Source: Mycolicibacterium poriferae (lineage in GTDB: Bacteria > Actinomycetota > Actinomycetes > Mycobacteriales > Mycobacteriaceae). From it: a stretch of DNA of 64,000 bases. Below, one piece after another: positions 43,147 through 51,264 of this stretch. The first letter of the stretch is position 1; every line of letters begins with the position of its first letter. The notes beneath the pieces were generated by a model. The model had not been told where the DNA came from. It did no database searches and saw only the letters and a list, made by a program, of their open reading frames with translations. Made by a program: the position numbers and the translations under genes. The stretch is taken from positions 4,712,001 through 4,776,000 of the forward strand of contig NZ_AP022570.1 in the NCBI RefSeq assembly GCF_010728325.1. Reading direction: 5' to 3'.

Positions 43147-43465
43147 GAAAACCGCCGACCGCCCGCAGCCAGCGCCGGCTGGTCGGCTCGCCGAACCGCT
43201 CGACCAGATCGAGGTCGGCGATCACGTAACCGTCGGTCGCGCGGTACCACAAGCCGACCAGGCACAGCTCGAGGGCGGCCATGGTGGTGACGGGTCCGGG
43301 AGCGATCGCATCCAGGCGCTCGTCGGCGACGAACGCGGGATACGCCGTGCCGGCGCTGTCGGCCACGGCCCGCACATGGATCTCGAGCGCGGTGCCCGAC
43401 AGATGCGCCGCGTGGCGCTTCCGTTTCAATGACTTCACCTGGGCGAAGACGACGCTGTCCCGCAT
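43121..43465 (-). CDS. Small conserved hypothetical protein
   Basis: 114 residues with no signal peptide. It begins MRDSVVFAQVKSLKRKRHAAHLSG and ends in RRWLRAVGGFLREYLSPL, with a central LWYRATDGYVIADLDLVERFGEP. No family recognised. It overlaps the end of the MFS gene by 26 bp on the opposite strand. The ATG at 43465 is preceded, seven bases upstream, by TAGGGT, which predicts a leaderless mRNA and supports the gene being real. Confidence 0.65.
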   Translation of the reverse strand: MRDSVVFAQVKSLKRKRHAAHLSGTALEIHVRAVADSAGTAYPAFVADERLDAIAPGPVTTMAALELCLVGLWYRATDGYVIADLDLVERFGEPTSRRWLRAVGGFLREYLSPL

Positions 43466-43478
43466 GCGCCAAACCCTA
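43466..43478 (-). promoter_or_regulatory. Predicted leaderless promoter
   Basis: Minus strand TAGGGT (43473-43478), seven bases, then the ATG of the small hypothetical gene. Confidence 0.4.
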
Positions 43479-43521
43479 GCCGTAACACCCCTGTAACACC
43501 GAATCGTCGCGCCGGCCTCTC

Positions 43522-43534
43522 TAGACTGGCGGTT
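43522..43534 (+). promoter_or_regulatory. Predicted leaderless promoter
   Basis: TAGACT (43522-43527), seven bases, then the GTG start of the FAD-linked oxidase at 43535. Two direct GTAACACC copies lie about 30-40 bp upstream (43482-43499 region). Confidence 0.45.
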
Positions 43535-44896
43535 GTGTCCGTGTTGCAGGAGTTGATCGCCGCGCTACCCGACGGCACGGTCGTCACCGATCCGGACATC
43601 CTCGAGTCCTACCGGCACGACCGCGCCGCCGATCCGTCGGCGGGAACCCCGATGGCGGTGGTCCGTCCGCGTAGCACCGATGAGGTGCAGGCCGTGCTGC
43701 GCTGGGCCAGCGCCCATCGCGTCGCGGTGGTCCCCCGCGGCATGGGCACCGGTCTGTCCGGCGGTGCGACTGCGCTCGACGGCGGCATCGTGCTGTCCAC
43801 CGAGAAGATGCGGGACATCTCCGTCGACCCGGTCACGCGCACCGCGGTGGCGCAACCGGGCTTGCTCAACGCCGAGGTGAAGAAGACGGTCGCCGAGTAC
43901 GGCCTGTGGTATCCGCCGGACCCGTCGTCGTTCGAAATCTGCAGCATCGGCGGCAACATCGCCACCAACGCGGGTGGTCTGTGCTGCGTCAAGTACGGGG
44001 TCACCACCGATTACGTGCTCGGGCTTCAGGTGGTGCTCGCCGACGGCACCGCGGTGCGCCTGGGCGGGCCACGGCTGAAGGATGTGGCGGGGCTGCCGCT
44101 GAACAAGCTGTTCGTCGGCAGCGAAGGCACCCTCGGGGTGGTCACCGAGATCACGCTCAAACTGCTGCCGGCCCAACAGTCGGCCTGCACGGTGGTGGCC
44201 ACGTTCGACTCGGTGGAGGCCGCCGCCAATGCAGTCGTCGCCATCACCGGCAAGATCCGGCCCTCGATGCTGGAGTTCATGGACTCGGTCGCCATCAACG
44301 CCGTCGAGGACAAGCTCCGGATGGGGCTGGATCGCCACGCGGCCGCGATGATGGTCGCCGCCAGCGACGACCGCGGGCCCGCCGGCGCCGAGGACGCCGC
44401 GTTCATGGCCGCCACGTTCACCGAACACGGTGCGACCGAGACGTTTTCGACGTCCGATCCGAATGAGGGCGAGGCGTTCGTGGCGGCGCGCCGGTTCGCG
44501 ATCCCCGCCGTGGAGGCCAAAGGGTCGTTGCTGCTCGAAGACGTCGGGGTGCCGCTTCCCGCGCTGGCCAAACTGGTCAGTGGGGTGGCCAAGATTGCGG
44601 CCAACCACGACCTGGTGATCTCGGTGATCGCGCACGCGGGTGACGGCAACACGCACCCGCTGATCGTCTACGACCCCGCCGATGCGGCCATGGAGCAGCG
44701 CGCGCAGCTGGCGTTCGGCGAGATCATGGATGTCGCGGTCGGACTGGGCGGCACGATCACCGGCGAACACGGGGTCGGGCGGCTCAAGCGGCCCTGGCTG
44801 GCCGGTCAACTGGGCCCGGAAGCGATGGAGCTGAACCGGCGGATCAAGCAGGCACTCGACCCGGAGGGCATCCTGAACCCTGGCGCCGCGCTCTAG
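43535..44896 (+). CDS. FAD-linked oxidase, GlcD/D-lactate dehydrogenase-like (Rv1257c type)
   Basis: 453 residues of the FAD-binding type 4 (VAO/PCMH) family that oxidises 2-hydroxy acids. The FAD-binding part shows PRGMGTGLSGGATAL and SIGGNIATNAGGLCCVKYG, and the C-terminal part has the conserved HAGDGNTHP, GGTITGEHGVGRLKR and GILNPG. The GTG start fits a leaderless promoter. No GlcE or GlcF partner is adjacent. Substrate, whether glycolate, D-lactate or another 2-hydroxy acid, cannot be told. Confidence 0.92.
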   Translation: MSVLQELIAALPDGTVVTDPDILESYRHDRAADPSAGTPMAVVRPRSTDEVQAVLRWASAHRVAVVPRGMGTGLSGGATALDGGIVLSTEKMRDISVDPVTRTAVAQPGLLNAEVKKTVAEYGLWYPPDPSSFEICSIGGNIATNAGGLCCVKYGVTTDYVLGLQVVLADGTAVRLGGPRLKDVAGLPLNKLFVGSEGTLGVVTEITLKLLPAQQSACTVVATFDSVEAAANAVVAITGKIRPSMLEFMDSVAINAVEDKLRMGLDRHAAAMMVAASDDRGPAGAEDAAFMAATFTEHGATETFSTSDPNEGEAFVAARRFAIPAVEAKGSLLLEDVGVPLPALAKLVSGVAKIAANHDLVISVIAHAGDGNTHPLIVYDPADAAMEQRAQLAFGEIMDVAVGLGGTITGEHGVGRLKRPWLAGQLGPEAMELNRRIKQALDPEGILNPGAAL

Positions 44897-44936
44897 GGGT
44901 GACCCGCCCGGGTTGGCGGCGATCTGGTCACCGCTA

Positions 44937-44975
44937 TTGACACACATGCGCTACATGTCGTACCCATAAGACATG
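44937..44975 (+). promoter_or_regulatory. CYP130 promoter with overlapping palindromic operator
   Basis: -35 TTGACA (44937-44942), 18-bp spacer, -10 TACCCA (44961-44966), then six bases to the ATG at 44973, giving a leaderless transcript. The palindrome CATGTC-N10-GACATG (44954-44959 and 44970-44975) straddles the -10 and the start codon. This is an ideal position for repression by the TetR-type regulator encoded two genes later in the same operon. Confidence 0.55.
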
Positions 44976-46214
44976 ACCGCGATGTTGTCTCAAGACTCAC
45001 CGGCGCGATTCCAGCTCGCCGACGCCAGCACCTGGCCGAACCCGTGGTCGATGTACCGCGCGCTGCGCGACCACGACCCTGTCCACCATGTGGTCCCCGA
45101 GAACCGCCCGGAGGACGACTACTACGTGTTGTCCCGGCATGCCGACATCTGGGCCGCCGCACGTGACCATGAGACGTTCTCGTCGGCGAAGGGCCTGACG
45201 GTCAATTACGGCGAGCTGGACCTGATCGGGCTGGCCGACAACCCGCCGATGGTCATGCAGGACCCGCCGGTACACACGGAGTTCCGCAAGCTGGTCTCCC
45301 GCGGCTTCACGCCGCGCCAGGTGGAAGCCGTCGAGCCTAAGGTCCGCGAATTCGTCGTCGAGCGCATCGAGCGCCTGCGCACCCACGACGGCGGTGACAT
45401 CGTCGCCGAGCTGTTCAAGCCGCTGCCGTCGATGGTGGTGGCGCATTACCTGGGCGTGCCGGAGGCGGACCGCGGCAAGTTCGACGGCTGGACCGACGCG
45501 ATCGTGGCGGCCAGCACCGCCGAGGGCGGCGTCGGCGGTGCGCTGGGCACCGTCGGCGATGCACTCGGCGAGATGATGGGCTACTTCACCGCGCTGATCG
45601 AGCGTCGGCGCACCGAGCCCGAGGATGACACGGTCTCACATCTGGTCGCCGCCGGCGTCGGCGCCGACGGCGACATCTCCGGGGTCCTGTCGATTCTGGC
45701 GTTCACGTTCACGATGGTCACCGGCGGCAACGACACGACGACCGGCATGCTGGGCGGGTCGGTCCAGCTGCTGCACCAGCGCCCGGATCAGCGACGCCTG
45801 CTGGTCGAGGACCCCGGCCTGATCACCGACGCGGTCGACGAGTTCCTGCGGCTGACCTCGCCGGTACAGATGCTGGGCCGCACCGTCACCCGCGACGTCA
45901 CCATCGGTGACGTCACCATCCCCGAGGGCCGTCGGGCGATGTTCCTCTACGGTTCGGCCAACCGCGATGAGCGCCAGTACGGTTCGGATGCCGGCGAGCT
46001 CGACGTCACCCGTCGGCCCCGCAACATCCTGACATTCAGCCACGGTGCGCACCACTGCCTCGGCGCCGCGGCCGCCCGTATGCAGTCCCGCGTCGCGCTG
46101 ACCGAACTGCTGGCGCGGATTCCTGAGTTCACGGTCGACGAGGACGAGATCGTCTGGGCCGACGGCAGTTACGTTCGTCGCCCGCTGTCGGTGCCGTTCA
46201 CGGTGACCGGGTGA
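44973..46214 (+). CDS. cyp130: Cytochrome P450, CYP130-like
   Basis: 413-residue soluble haem monooxygenase. The I-helix oxygen-binding segment reads TMVTGGNDTTT, the K-helix EFLRLTSP, and the haem loop FSHGAHHCLG with axial Cys362. Synteny with a FAD-linked oxidase upstream and a TetR gene downstream matches M. tuberculosis Rv1256c. Redox partners are not encoded nearby. The stop overlaps the TetR start (TGATG), so the repressor is translated with its presumed target. Confidence 0.93.
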   Translation: MTAMLSQDSPARFQLADASTWPNPWSMYRALRDHDPVHHVVPENRPEDDYYVLSRHADIWAAARDHETFSSAKGLTVNYGELDLIGLADNPPMVMQDPPVHTEFRKLVSRGFTPRQVEAVEPKVREFVVERIERLRTHDGGDIVAELFKPLPSMVVAHYLGVPEADRGKFDGWTDAIVAASTAEGGVGGALGTVGDALGEMMGYFTALIERRRTEPEDDTVSHLVAAGVGADGDISGVLSILAFTFTMVTGGNDTTTGMLGGSVQLLHQRPDQRRLLVEDPGLITDAVDEFLRLTSPVQMLGRTVTRDVTIGDVTIPEGRRAMFLYGSANRDERQYGSDAGELDVTRRPRNILTFSHGAHHCLGAAAARMQSRVALTELLARIPEFTVDEDEIVWADGSYVRRPLSVPFTVTG

Positions 46215-46801
46215 TGGCCGGCGACTGGCTTGCGGCCCGCCGCACCGAGGTGGCCGCCGACCGCATCCTGGACGCCGCCGGCGAACTGTTCGCCGAGAAG
46301 GAGGCGGCGTCGGTCGGGATGCACGAGATCGCCTCGGCGGCAGGGTGTTCGCGGGCCACGCTGTATCGCTATTTCGAGAACCGCGAGGCGCTCTACACCG
46401 CCTATGTGCACCGGGAGAGCTACCGCCTGTACCAGGAGATGACCGAGCAGATCACCGCGCTCACTGATCCGCGGGAGCGCCTCATCGAGGGCATCCTGGC
46501 TTCGTTGCGCAACGTGCGCGAAAGCCCAGCGCTGACATCGTGGTTCGCCACCACCCAACGCCCGATCGGCGCGGAGATGGCCGAGAACTCCGAAGTGATC
46601 AAAGCGCTGACCGAGGCGTTCGTGATCTCGCTGGGCTCCGACGGGGACAGTCCGGCCGTGGTCGCCCACCGCGCCCGCTGGCTGGTGCGCGTGATGACGT
46701 CGTTGATGTTGTTCCCGGGACACGACGACGCCGACGAGCGGGCCATGCTCGAGGAGTTCGTCGTGCCGATCATGTTGCCGAGCCGACAGGCGCTTCCGTG
46801 A
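46214..46801 (+). CDS. TetR-family transcriptional regulator (Rv1255c type)
   Basis: 195 residues: an N-terminal helix-turn-helix (ADRILDAAGELFAEKEAASVGMHEIA, then GCSRATLYRYFENREAL), and a helical ligand-binding domain. The start ATG at 46214 overlaps the P450 stop. It probably represses its own operon through the palindrome at 44954-44975, with a P450 substrate as possible inducer; this is inferred from position. Confidence 0.92.
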   Translation: MAGDWLAARRTEVAADRILDAAGELFAEKEAASVGMHEIASAAGCSRATLYRYFENREALYTAYVHRESYRLYQEMTEQITALTDPRERLIEGILASLRNVRESPALTSWFATTQRPIGAEMAENSEVIKALTEAFVISLGSDGDSPAVVAHRARWLVRVMTSLMLFPGHDDADERAMLEEFVVPIMLPSRQALP

Positions 46802-46834
46802 GCCCGGCAGCCCGGCGTCCGTGCACCCGCTCCG

Positions 46835-47551
46835 TCACGCGACCCAGTAGGCCTGGGCCTTGATCGACTTGCGGGGGATCTTGTAGGTCTCGCGCAGCAC
46901 CTTGGCCACCGCGCGGGTGGTGCGGTTGTCACAGGCGACCCACCCGAAGTGGTCGGCGGCGTCGAACGCGGCCGCCTCGACGGTCTGCACCAGCGCCGCA
47001 CCGGCGTCGCGCCGATCCACCCACGTCACCTCGGCGTCGCGGGTCACCGGAAGGTGTTTGTCGTCGTCGTGGGCGGCTTCGAGGAAGACCCGCGCCGGCG
47101 CGTCACCGATCGCGGCGAGCAACGAGTTGATCGCCGGAAGCGACGCCGTGTCACCGATGATGACGTATCCGGCGGGCCGGGGTTCGGGCAGCGCGAAGTT
47201 GCTGCCCAGCACGGTGACCTCGATCGTGTCGCCCGGCTGCGCCTGTTCGGCCCAGCGCGAGGCCACTCCGTCGTGCAGCGCGAACTCGATGTCGACGGTG
47301 TCGGCGACCGGGTCGGGGTTGACCAGCGTGTAGCCGCGCTGGTGCAGCTTGTCGCCATCGGAGAACCACATCCTGATCCACTGGGTCGGATGCAGCGACC
47401 GCTCCTCGAGCAACCCGCCGGCGGCGAAGCTGAGCCGTAGGTAGTGCGGGCTGATCTGGGTCCGTCCGGTGACGGTCAGCTCGTAGTCGCCCGCGCGGAG
47501 CAGCTTGAGCACGGCGCCCGCGAACCCGCGCGACTGCTTCGTCTCCGTCAT
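46835..47551 (-). CDS. Siderophore-interacting protein (ViuB/SIP family flavoreductase)
   Basis: 238 residues. The FAD-binding domain carries RGYTLVNPDP (the RxYT flavin motif), and the NAD(P)-like domain has VIIGDTASLPAI and HFGWVACDN near the C terminus. SIP proteins reduce ferric siderophores in the cytoplasm to release iron. A near-consensus IdeR iron box lies 26 bp before the ATG, which strongly supports iron-repressed expression. Not a gene I recall at this place in M. tuberculosis. Confidence 0.92.
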   Translation of the reverse strand: MTETKQSRGFAGAVLKLLRAGDYELTVTGRTQISPHYLRLSFAAGGLLEERSLHPTQWIRMWFSDGDKLHQRGYTLVNPDPVADTVDIEFALHDGVASRWAEQAQPGDTIEVTVLGSNFALPEPRPAGYVIIGDTASLPAINSLLAAIGDAPARVFLEAAHDDDKHLPVTRDAEVTWVDRRDAGAALVQTVEAAAFDAADHFGWVACDNRTTRAVAKVLRETYKIPRKSIKAQAYWVA

Positions 47552-47576
47552 GGCACCTCGATTCTCGCAGCGTTTG

Positions 47577-47595
47577 TTAGGCGAGCTTAACCTAA
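47577..47595 (-). promoter_or_regulatory. IdeR iron box
   Basis: Minus strand TTAGGTTAAGCTCGCCTAA matches the 19-bp IdeR consensus TTAGGTTAGGCTAACCTAA at 16 positions by eye. It lies 25-44 bp upstream of the siderophore-interacting protein gene, where bound IdeR-Fe(II) would repress. Confidence 0.85.
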
Positions 47596-47619
47596 CTCAG
47601 CGAGAAGCGAGCGACGCCG

Positions 47620-48786
47620 TCAGGCCCGGACCCGGGTGAACCGGTGCAGCAGCCACGCCAGCGGGATCGTCACGACCATCGTGCCCACGAACAGCCACCA
47701 CACCGATCCGGTGTAGATCGGGTAGCGCACGATCTCCACCATCACCAGCTCCATCGTGATGAGGTGGATGAGGAAGATCTCGTAGGAGATCTCACCGAGG
47801 AACACCATCGGGCGGCTCGCCAGCAGCCGGGCGTACCAGCCGCGCTCCGTCCCGCCCCGGCGCGGCCCCAGCGCCAGCGGCGCCACCACCAGCGTGGCGA
47901 TCACGGCATAGAACGCCGTCTTGGCCAGCGCCTCGCGCAACTCGGCCGGCGAGGTCGTCGGCTCCCCCGCGATCGGTGTCGACGCGATGAAGTAGCACGC
48001 CACCGCCAGCGGCACGCATACCCATGCGTAGGCGCGCACCCCCAACGGCTGCAGCGCCGCGAGCGCCATCCCGCCGACAAACCAGGCCAGGTAGCCGGGC
48101 AGCCACAGCCGCGCTCCGTCGGGCAGCCAATCCACGTTGTGCACCAACGTCAACCAGGCCGGCGACACCAGGGCCAGCACCACCAACCCCGACAGCAGCA
48201 GCCGGGGACGCCAGCGCCGCCGGCACAGCACTACGAGCAGCAGGTAGGCCAGCAGCGGGAGCACCACGTAGAACGCGACTTCGACGGCCAGACTCCACAT
48301 CTGGGTCAGCCCTTGGTGCAGAAAGGAATACAGGTAGTCGTCGGTGTAGATCTGGGTGAGCGTCAGGTTGCGGAACAGGCCCTCCCAGGTGTGGCCGGGG
48401 TTCGGTCCGGCCGTGCGGAAGTGGTAGACCAGGTAGGCCGCGACGACGGTGACGACGTAGGCGGGCATGATGCGCCGGATCCGGTGCCAGGCGTAGCGGC
48501 GCACCGACGGCGCCGGACTGCCGGCGAAAGCGGCCTTCACCCACGGCGAGAACAACAGGAAGCCCGACAGCACGAAGAAGATCGGCACCCCGACCTCCAT
48601 GCGCGAGTACACCAGACCGACGTAGCCCTGCGGGTACTTGCCGGTGGTGTACGCGGCATGGGTGAGGACCACCAGAAGTGCTGCCACCGCGCGGATCCCG
48701 GTCAGCGACGCGACCCGCCGCGACGTGGTCACCGATTCCAGACCACCGACGTCGTCGACACCGGCAGGCCTGGACGGCACCGTCAC
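47620..48786 (-). CDS. Membrane acyltransferase 3 family protein (Rv1254 type)
   Basis: 388-residue integral membrane protein of the acyltransferase 3 (OafA-like) family that O-acylates cell-surface carbohydrates or lipids. The conserved start SLTGIRAVAALLVVLTH contains Arg32 and His43, and about ten membrane helices follow (VPIFFVLSGFLLF, RRIMPAYVVTVVAAYLVYH and so on). The GTG start overlaps the stop of the upstream DEAD-box helicase gene (GTGA). Acceptor unknown. Confidence 0.88.
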   Translation of the reverse strand: MTVPSRPAGVDDVGGLESVTTSRRVASLTGIRAVAALLVVLTHAAYTTGKYPQGYVGLVYSRMEVGVPIFFVLSGFLLFSPWVKAAFAGSPAPSVRRYAWHRIRRIMPAYVVTVVAAYLVYHFRTAGPNPGHTWEGLFRNLTLTQIYTDDYLYSFLHQGLTQMWSLAVEVAFYVVLPLLAYLLLVVLCRRRWRPRLLLSGLVVLALVSPAWLTLVHNVDWLPDGARLWLPGYLAWFVGGMALAALQPLGVRAYAWVCVPLAVACYFIASTPIAGEPTTSPAELREALAKTAFYAVIATLVVAPLALGPRRGGTERGWYARLLASRPMVFLGEISYEIFLIHLITMELVMVEIVRYPIYTGSVWWLFVGTMVVTIPLAWLLHRFTRVRA

Positions 48787-50480
48787 TTCGACGTGGGCTT
48801 CCCCCGATGCGGTTTCGGACCGCGGTCGGCTTGCAGGTTGATGAACTGGCCTTGGATCTTGGTGTGCTCGAGTGCCTTCAGCGTCTTCTTGGACAGATCG
48901 GCCGGCAACTCGACCAGCGAGTAATCCTGCCTGATCAAGATGTGTCCGAAGTCGCTGCGATGCAGCCTACCCTCGTTGGCGATCGCGCCGACGATGGCGC
49001 CGGGAGCGACCTTGTGGCGCTTGCCGACCGCGATCCGGTAGGTCGCCAGATCGCTGCGCCGCTCCCGCGGACGGCGTTGCTCGCCGGAGCGTGCCGGCCG
49101 ATCGGTGCGCTCGCGCCTTTTCTCCGGCGGCGGTTCCGTCATCAGGAACTCTTCGCCGTCGCGGCTCTGCAGCGCCAGCGCCGCGGCGATATCGGCCATC
49201 GGCACGTCGTGATCACGCTCGTAGGTCTCGATGAGCTTGCGGAACAGCTCGATGCCCGGCGACGACAACGCCGCGGTGATCGAGTCGCTGAACTTCGCCA
49301 CCCGCTTCTCGTTGACGTCGTCGACCGACGGCAGCTGTGATTCGACAAGCTTCTGCCGGGTCACCCGCTCGATGGCGTTGAGCAGGTGACGCTCGCGCGG
49401 TGTGACGAACAGCAGCGCGGTGCCGGACCGCCCCGCGCGCCCGGTCCGTCCGATGCGGTGCACGTAGGACTCGGGATCGTGCGGGATGTCGTAGTTCAGA
49501 ACATGGGAGATGCGTTCGACGTCCAACCCGCGCGCCGCGACGTCGGTGGCGATCAGGATGTCGGTCGAGCCGTCCTTGAGCGAGTTGATCGTTCTCTCGC
49601 GGACCGCCTGCGGAATGTCGCCGTTGATGGCGGCCGCCGAGAACCCGCGGGCACGCAGCTTCTCGGCCACCTCTTCGGTGGCCTGCTTGGTGCGCACGAA
49701 GACGATCATCGCCTCGAAGGGTTCGACCTCGAGCAGGCGCGTCAGCGCATCCATCTTGCGCGGCCCGGCCACCTGCACGTAGCGCTGCGTGATGTTCTCG
49801 GCGGTCTGGGTCTTGGACTTGACCGTCACCTCCACCGGGTCGTGCAGGTACTTGGCGGTGATCTTGCGGATGCCCGGCGGCATCGTGGCCGAGAACAGCG
49901 CGACCTGCTTGTACTCCGGGGTGTCCGACAGGATGCGTTCGACGTCTTCGGCGAAACCCATCTGCAGCATCTCGTCGGCCTCGTCGAGCACCAGGTAGTC
50001 CAGGTGCGAGAGGTCCAGGCTGCCCTTCTCGAGATGGTCGATGACCCGCCCGGGGGTGCCGACCACGATCTGCGCGCCGCGCTTGAGACCGGCCAACTGG
50101 GGTCCGTAGGAGCTGCCACCGTAGACGGGCAGCACGTTGACCCGCAGATGCGCGCCGTAACGGCTGAACGCCTCGGCGACCTGCAGCGCCAGTTCCCGCG
50201 TCGGGGCGAGCACCAACGCCTGGGTGGCGCGGCTGTCGGTGTCGATCTTCGACAGGATCGGGATCGCGAACGCGGCCGTCTTACCGGTTCCGGTCTGGGC
50301 TAGACCCACCACATCAGAGCCCTCGAGCATCGCGGGAATGGTGGCGGATTGGATCGGTGAGGGCGACTCGTAGCCGACGTCACCGACGGCCTGCAGCACC
50401 GCGGGGTGAATCTGCAGGTCAGCAAAGGTCAGGTCGCCGGCCAGATCGTCACTGTCGGGCGCCTCGTCAGAGGGCGTCAT
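48783..50480 (-). CDS. deaD: DEAD-box RNA helicase DeaD
   Basis: 565 residues. Walker A AQTGTGKT (61-68), PTRELA, GTPGR, DEAD box LDEADEM, SAT, and the C-terminal RecA domain with ARGLDVERI and HRIGRTGRAGR are all present. After a basic Arg/Glu-rich linker comes a DbpA-type RNA-binding domain (TYRIAVGKRHKVAPGAIVGAIANEG). It unwinds structured RNA in ribosome assembly and cold adaptation. TAGACT lies nine bases before the ATG, giving a very short leader. Matches Rv1253 in position. Confidence 0.95.
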   Translation of the reverse strand: MTPSDEAPDSDDLAGDLTFADLQIHPAVLQAVGDVGYESPSPIQSATIPAMLEGSDVVGLAQTGTGKTAAFAIPILSKIDTDSRATQALVLAPTRELALQVAEAFSRYGAHLRVNVLPVYGGSSYGPQLAGLKRGAQIVVGTPGRVIDHLEKGSLDLSHLDYLVLDEADEMLQMGFAEDVERILSDTPEYKQVALFSATMPPGIRKITAKYLHDPVEVTVKSKTQTAENITQRYVQVAGPRKMDALTRLLEVEPFEAMIVFVRTKQATEEVAEKLRARGFSAAAINGDIPQAVRERTINSLKDGSTDILIATDVAARGLDVERISHVLNYDIPHDPESYVHRIGRTGRAGRSGTALLFVTPRERHLLNAIERVTRQKLVESQLPSVDDVNEKRVAKFSDSITAALSSPGIELFRKLIETYERDHDVPMADIAAALALQSRDGEEFLMTEPPPEKRRERTDRPARSGEQRRPRERRSDLATYRIAVGKRHKVAPGAIVGAIANEGRLHRSDFGHILIRQDYSLVELPADLSKKTLKALEHTKIQGQFINLQADRGPKPHRGKPTSK

Positions 50481-50566
50481 CGTGGGTGAAGTCTAGTGCC
50501 ATTCGGCCGGCTCTCCCGCCGCGCGCCTTCTTCAGCGCCGGCGGGCGTCGGGTACGGTGCGCTGTT

Positions 50567-51130
50567 GTGCGGAGGACGGCGGTGATTGCAGCGGCGTCGG
50601 GCGCCCTACTGCTGGCCCTCACCGGCTGCGGATCGGGAGATTCGACGGTGTCCAAGACGCCGGGACCGACGGCGCCGTCCCCGACGCAGACCGAGGCCCC
50701 TGCACCGCCCCCGACGATCGACACCGCTGTCCCGGGCACCGTGCCCGCCGACGACCCGTGTGCGGTGAACCTGACCGCCCCCGAGGTGGCCCGGGCCGTC
50801 TCCGAACTTCCCCCCGACCCACGCAGCGGCCAGGGGTGGCGCGCCGAGCCGATGGCCGGCAACTACAACGAGTGCGCCCAGCTGTCGGCGGTCATCGTCA
50901 AGGCCAACACCAACTCCGAGAACCCGAACACCCGCGCGGTGATGTTCCATCTCGGCAAGTTCATCCCGACCGGCGTGCCCGACACCTACGGCTTCAACGG
51001 CCTGGACAACTCGCAGACCACCGGCGACACGGTCGCGCTGAAATACTCCAACGGCATGCCCGGCCTCGACAGCGTCGTCAAGTTTCGGTGGAACGGCAGC
51101 GGCGTCGAGCTGATCGGCAACACCGGCTGA
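50567..51130 (+). CDS. lprE: Lipoprotein LprE (LppP/LprE family)
   Basis: 187 residues. The signal peptide ends in LALTGC with Cys21, followed by a Thr/Pro-rich linker of about 40 residues and a domain with DDPCAVNL and NYNECAQLS, the LppP/LprE family pattern. The GTG at 50567 follows TACGGT at an eight-base distance. It is divergent from deaD, as in M. tuberculosis (Rv1252c). Cell-envelope anchored; function not defined at the biochemical level. Confidence 0.88.
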   Translation: MRRTAVIAAASGALLLALTGCGSGDSTVSKTPGPTAPSPTQTEAPAPPPTIDTAVPGTVPADDPCAVNLTAPEVARAVSELPPDPRSGQGWRAEPMAGNYNECAQLSAVIVKANTNSENPNTRAVMFHLGKFIPTGVPDTYGFNGLDNSQTTGDTVALKYSNGMPGLDSVVKFRWNGSGVELIGNTG

Positions 51131-51136
51131 CCTTCC

Positions 51137-51170
51137 CCGCCGCGCTGAGGTTCCCGCCGCGCTGAGGTTC
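51137..51170 (+). repeat. 17-bp direct tandem repeat, two copies
   Basis: CCGCCGCGCTGAGGTTC occurs at 51137-51153 and again at 51154-51170, directly after lprE and directly before a large inverted repeat. No coding content. Confidence 0.75.
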
Positions 51171-51231
51171 GCGAAATAGGATTCCCGGCTGCAGATCAGG
51201 CCCGGATCACGACCAGGAATGCTATTTCGCG
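51170..51231. repeat. 62-bp inverted repeat with 16-bp arms
   Basis: Arms CGCGAAATAGGATTCC (51170-51185) and GGAATGCTATTTCGCG (51216-51231) pair at 15 of 16 positions around a 30-bp spacer. It lies between lprE and the nuclease-helicase gene, just upstream of the predicted promoter of the latter. Could act as terminator, regulator site or miniature element. Confidence 0.75.
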
Positions 51232-51251
51232 GAGGTGTCGGCGCGCTCACC

Positions 51252-51264
51252 TACAGTGGCTCCC
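51252..51264 (+). promoter_or_regulatory. Predicted leaderless promoter of the nuclease-helicase
   Basis: TACAGT (51252-51257), seven bases, then GTG at 51265. Confidence 0.45.
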
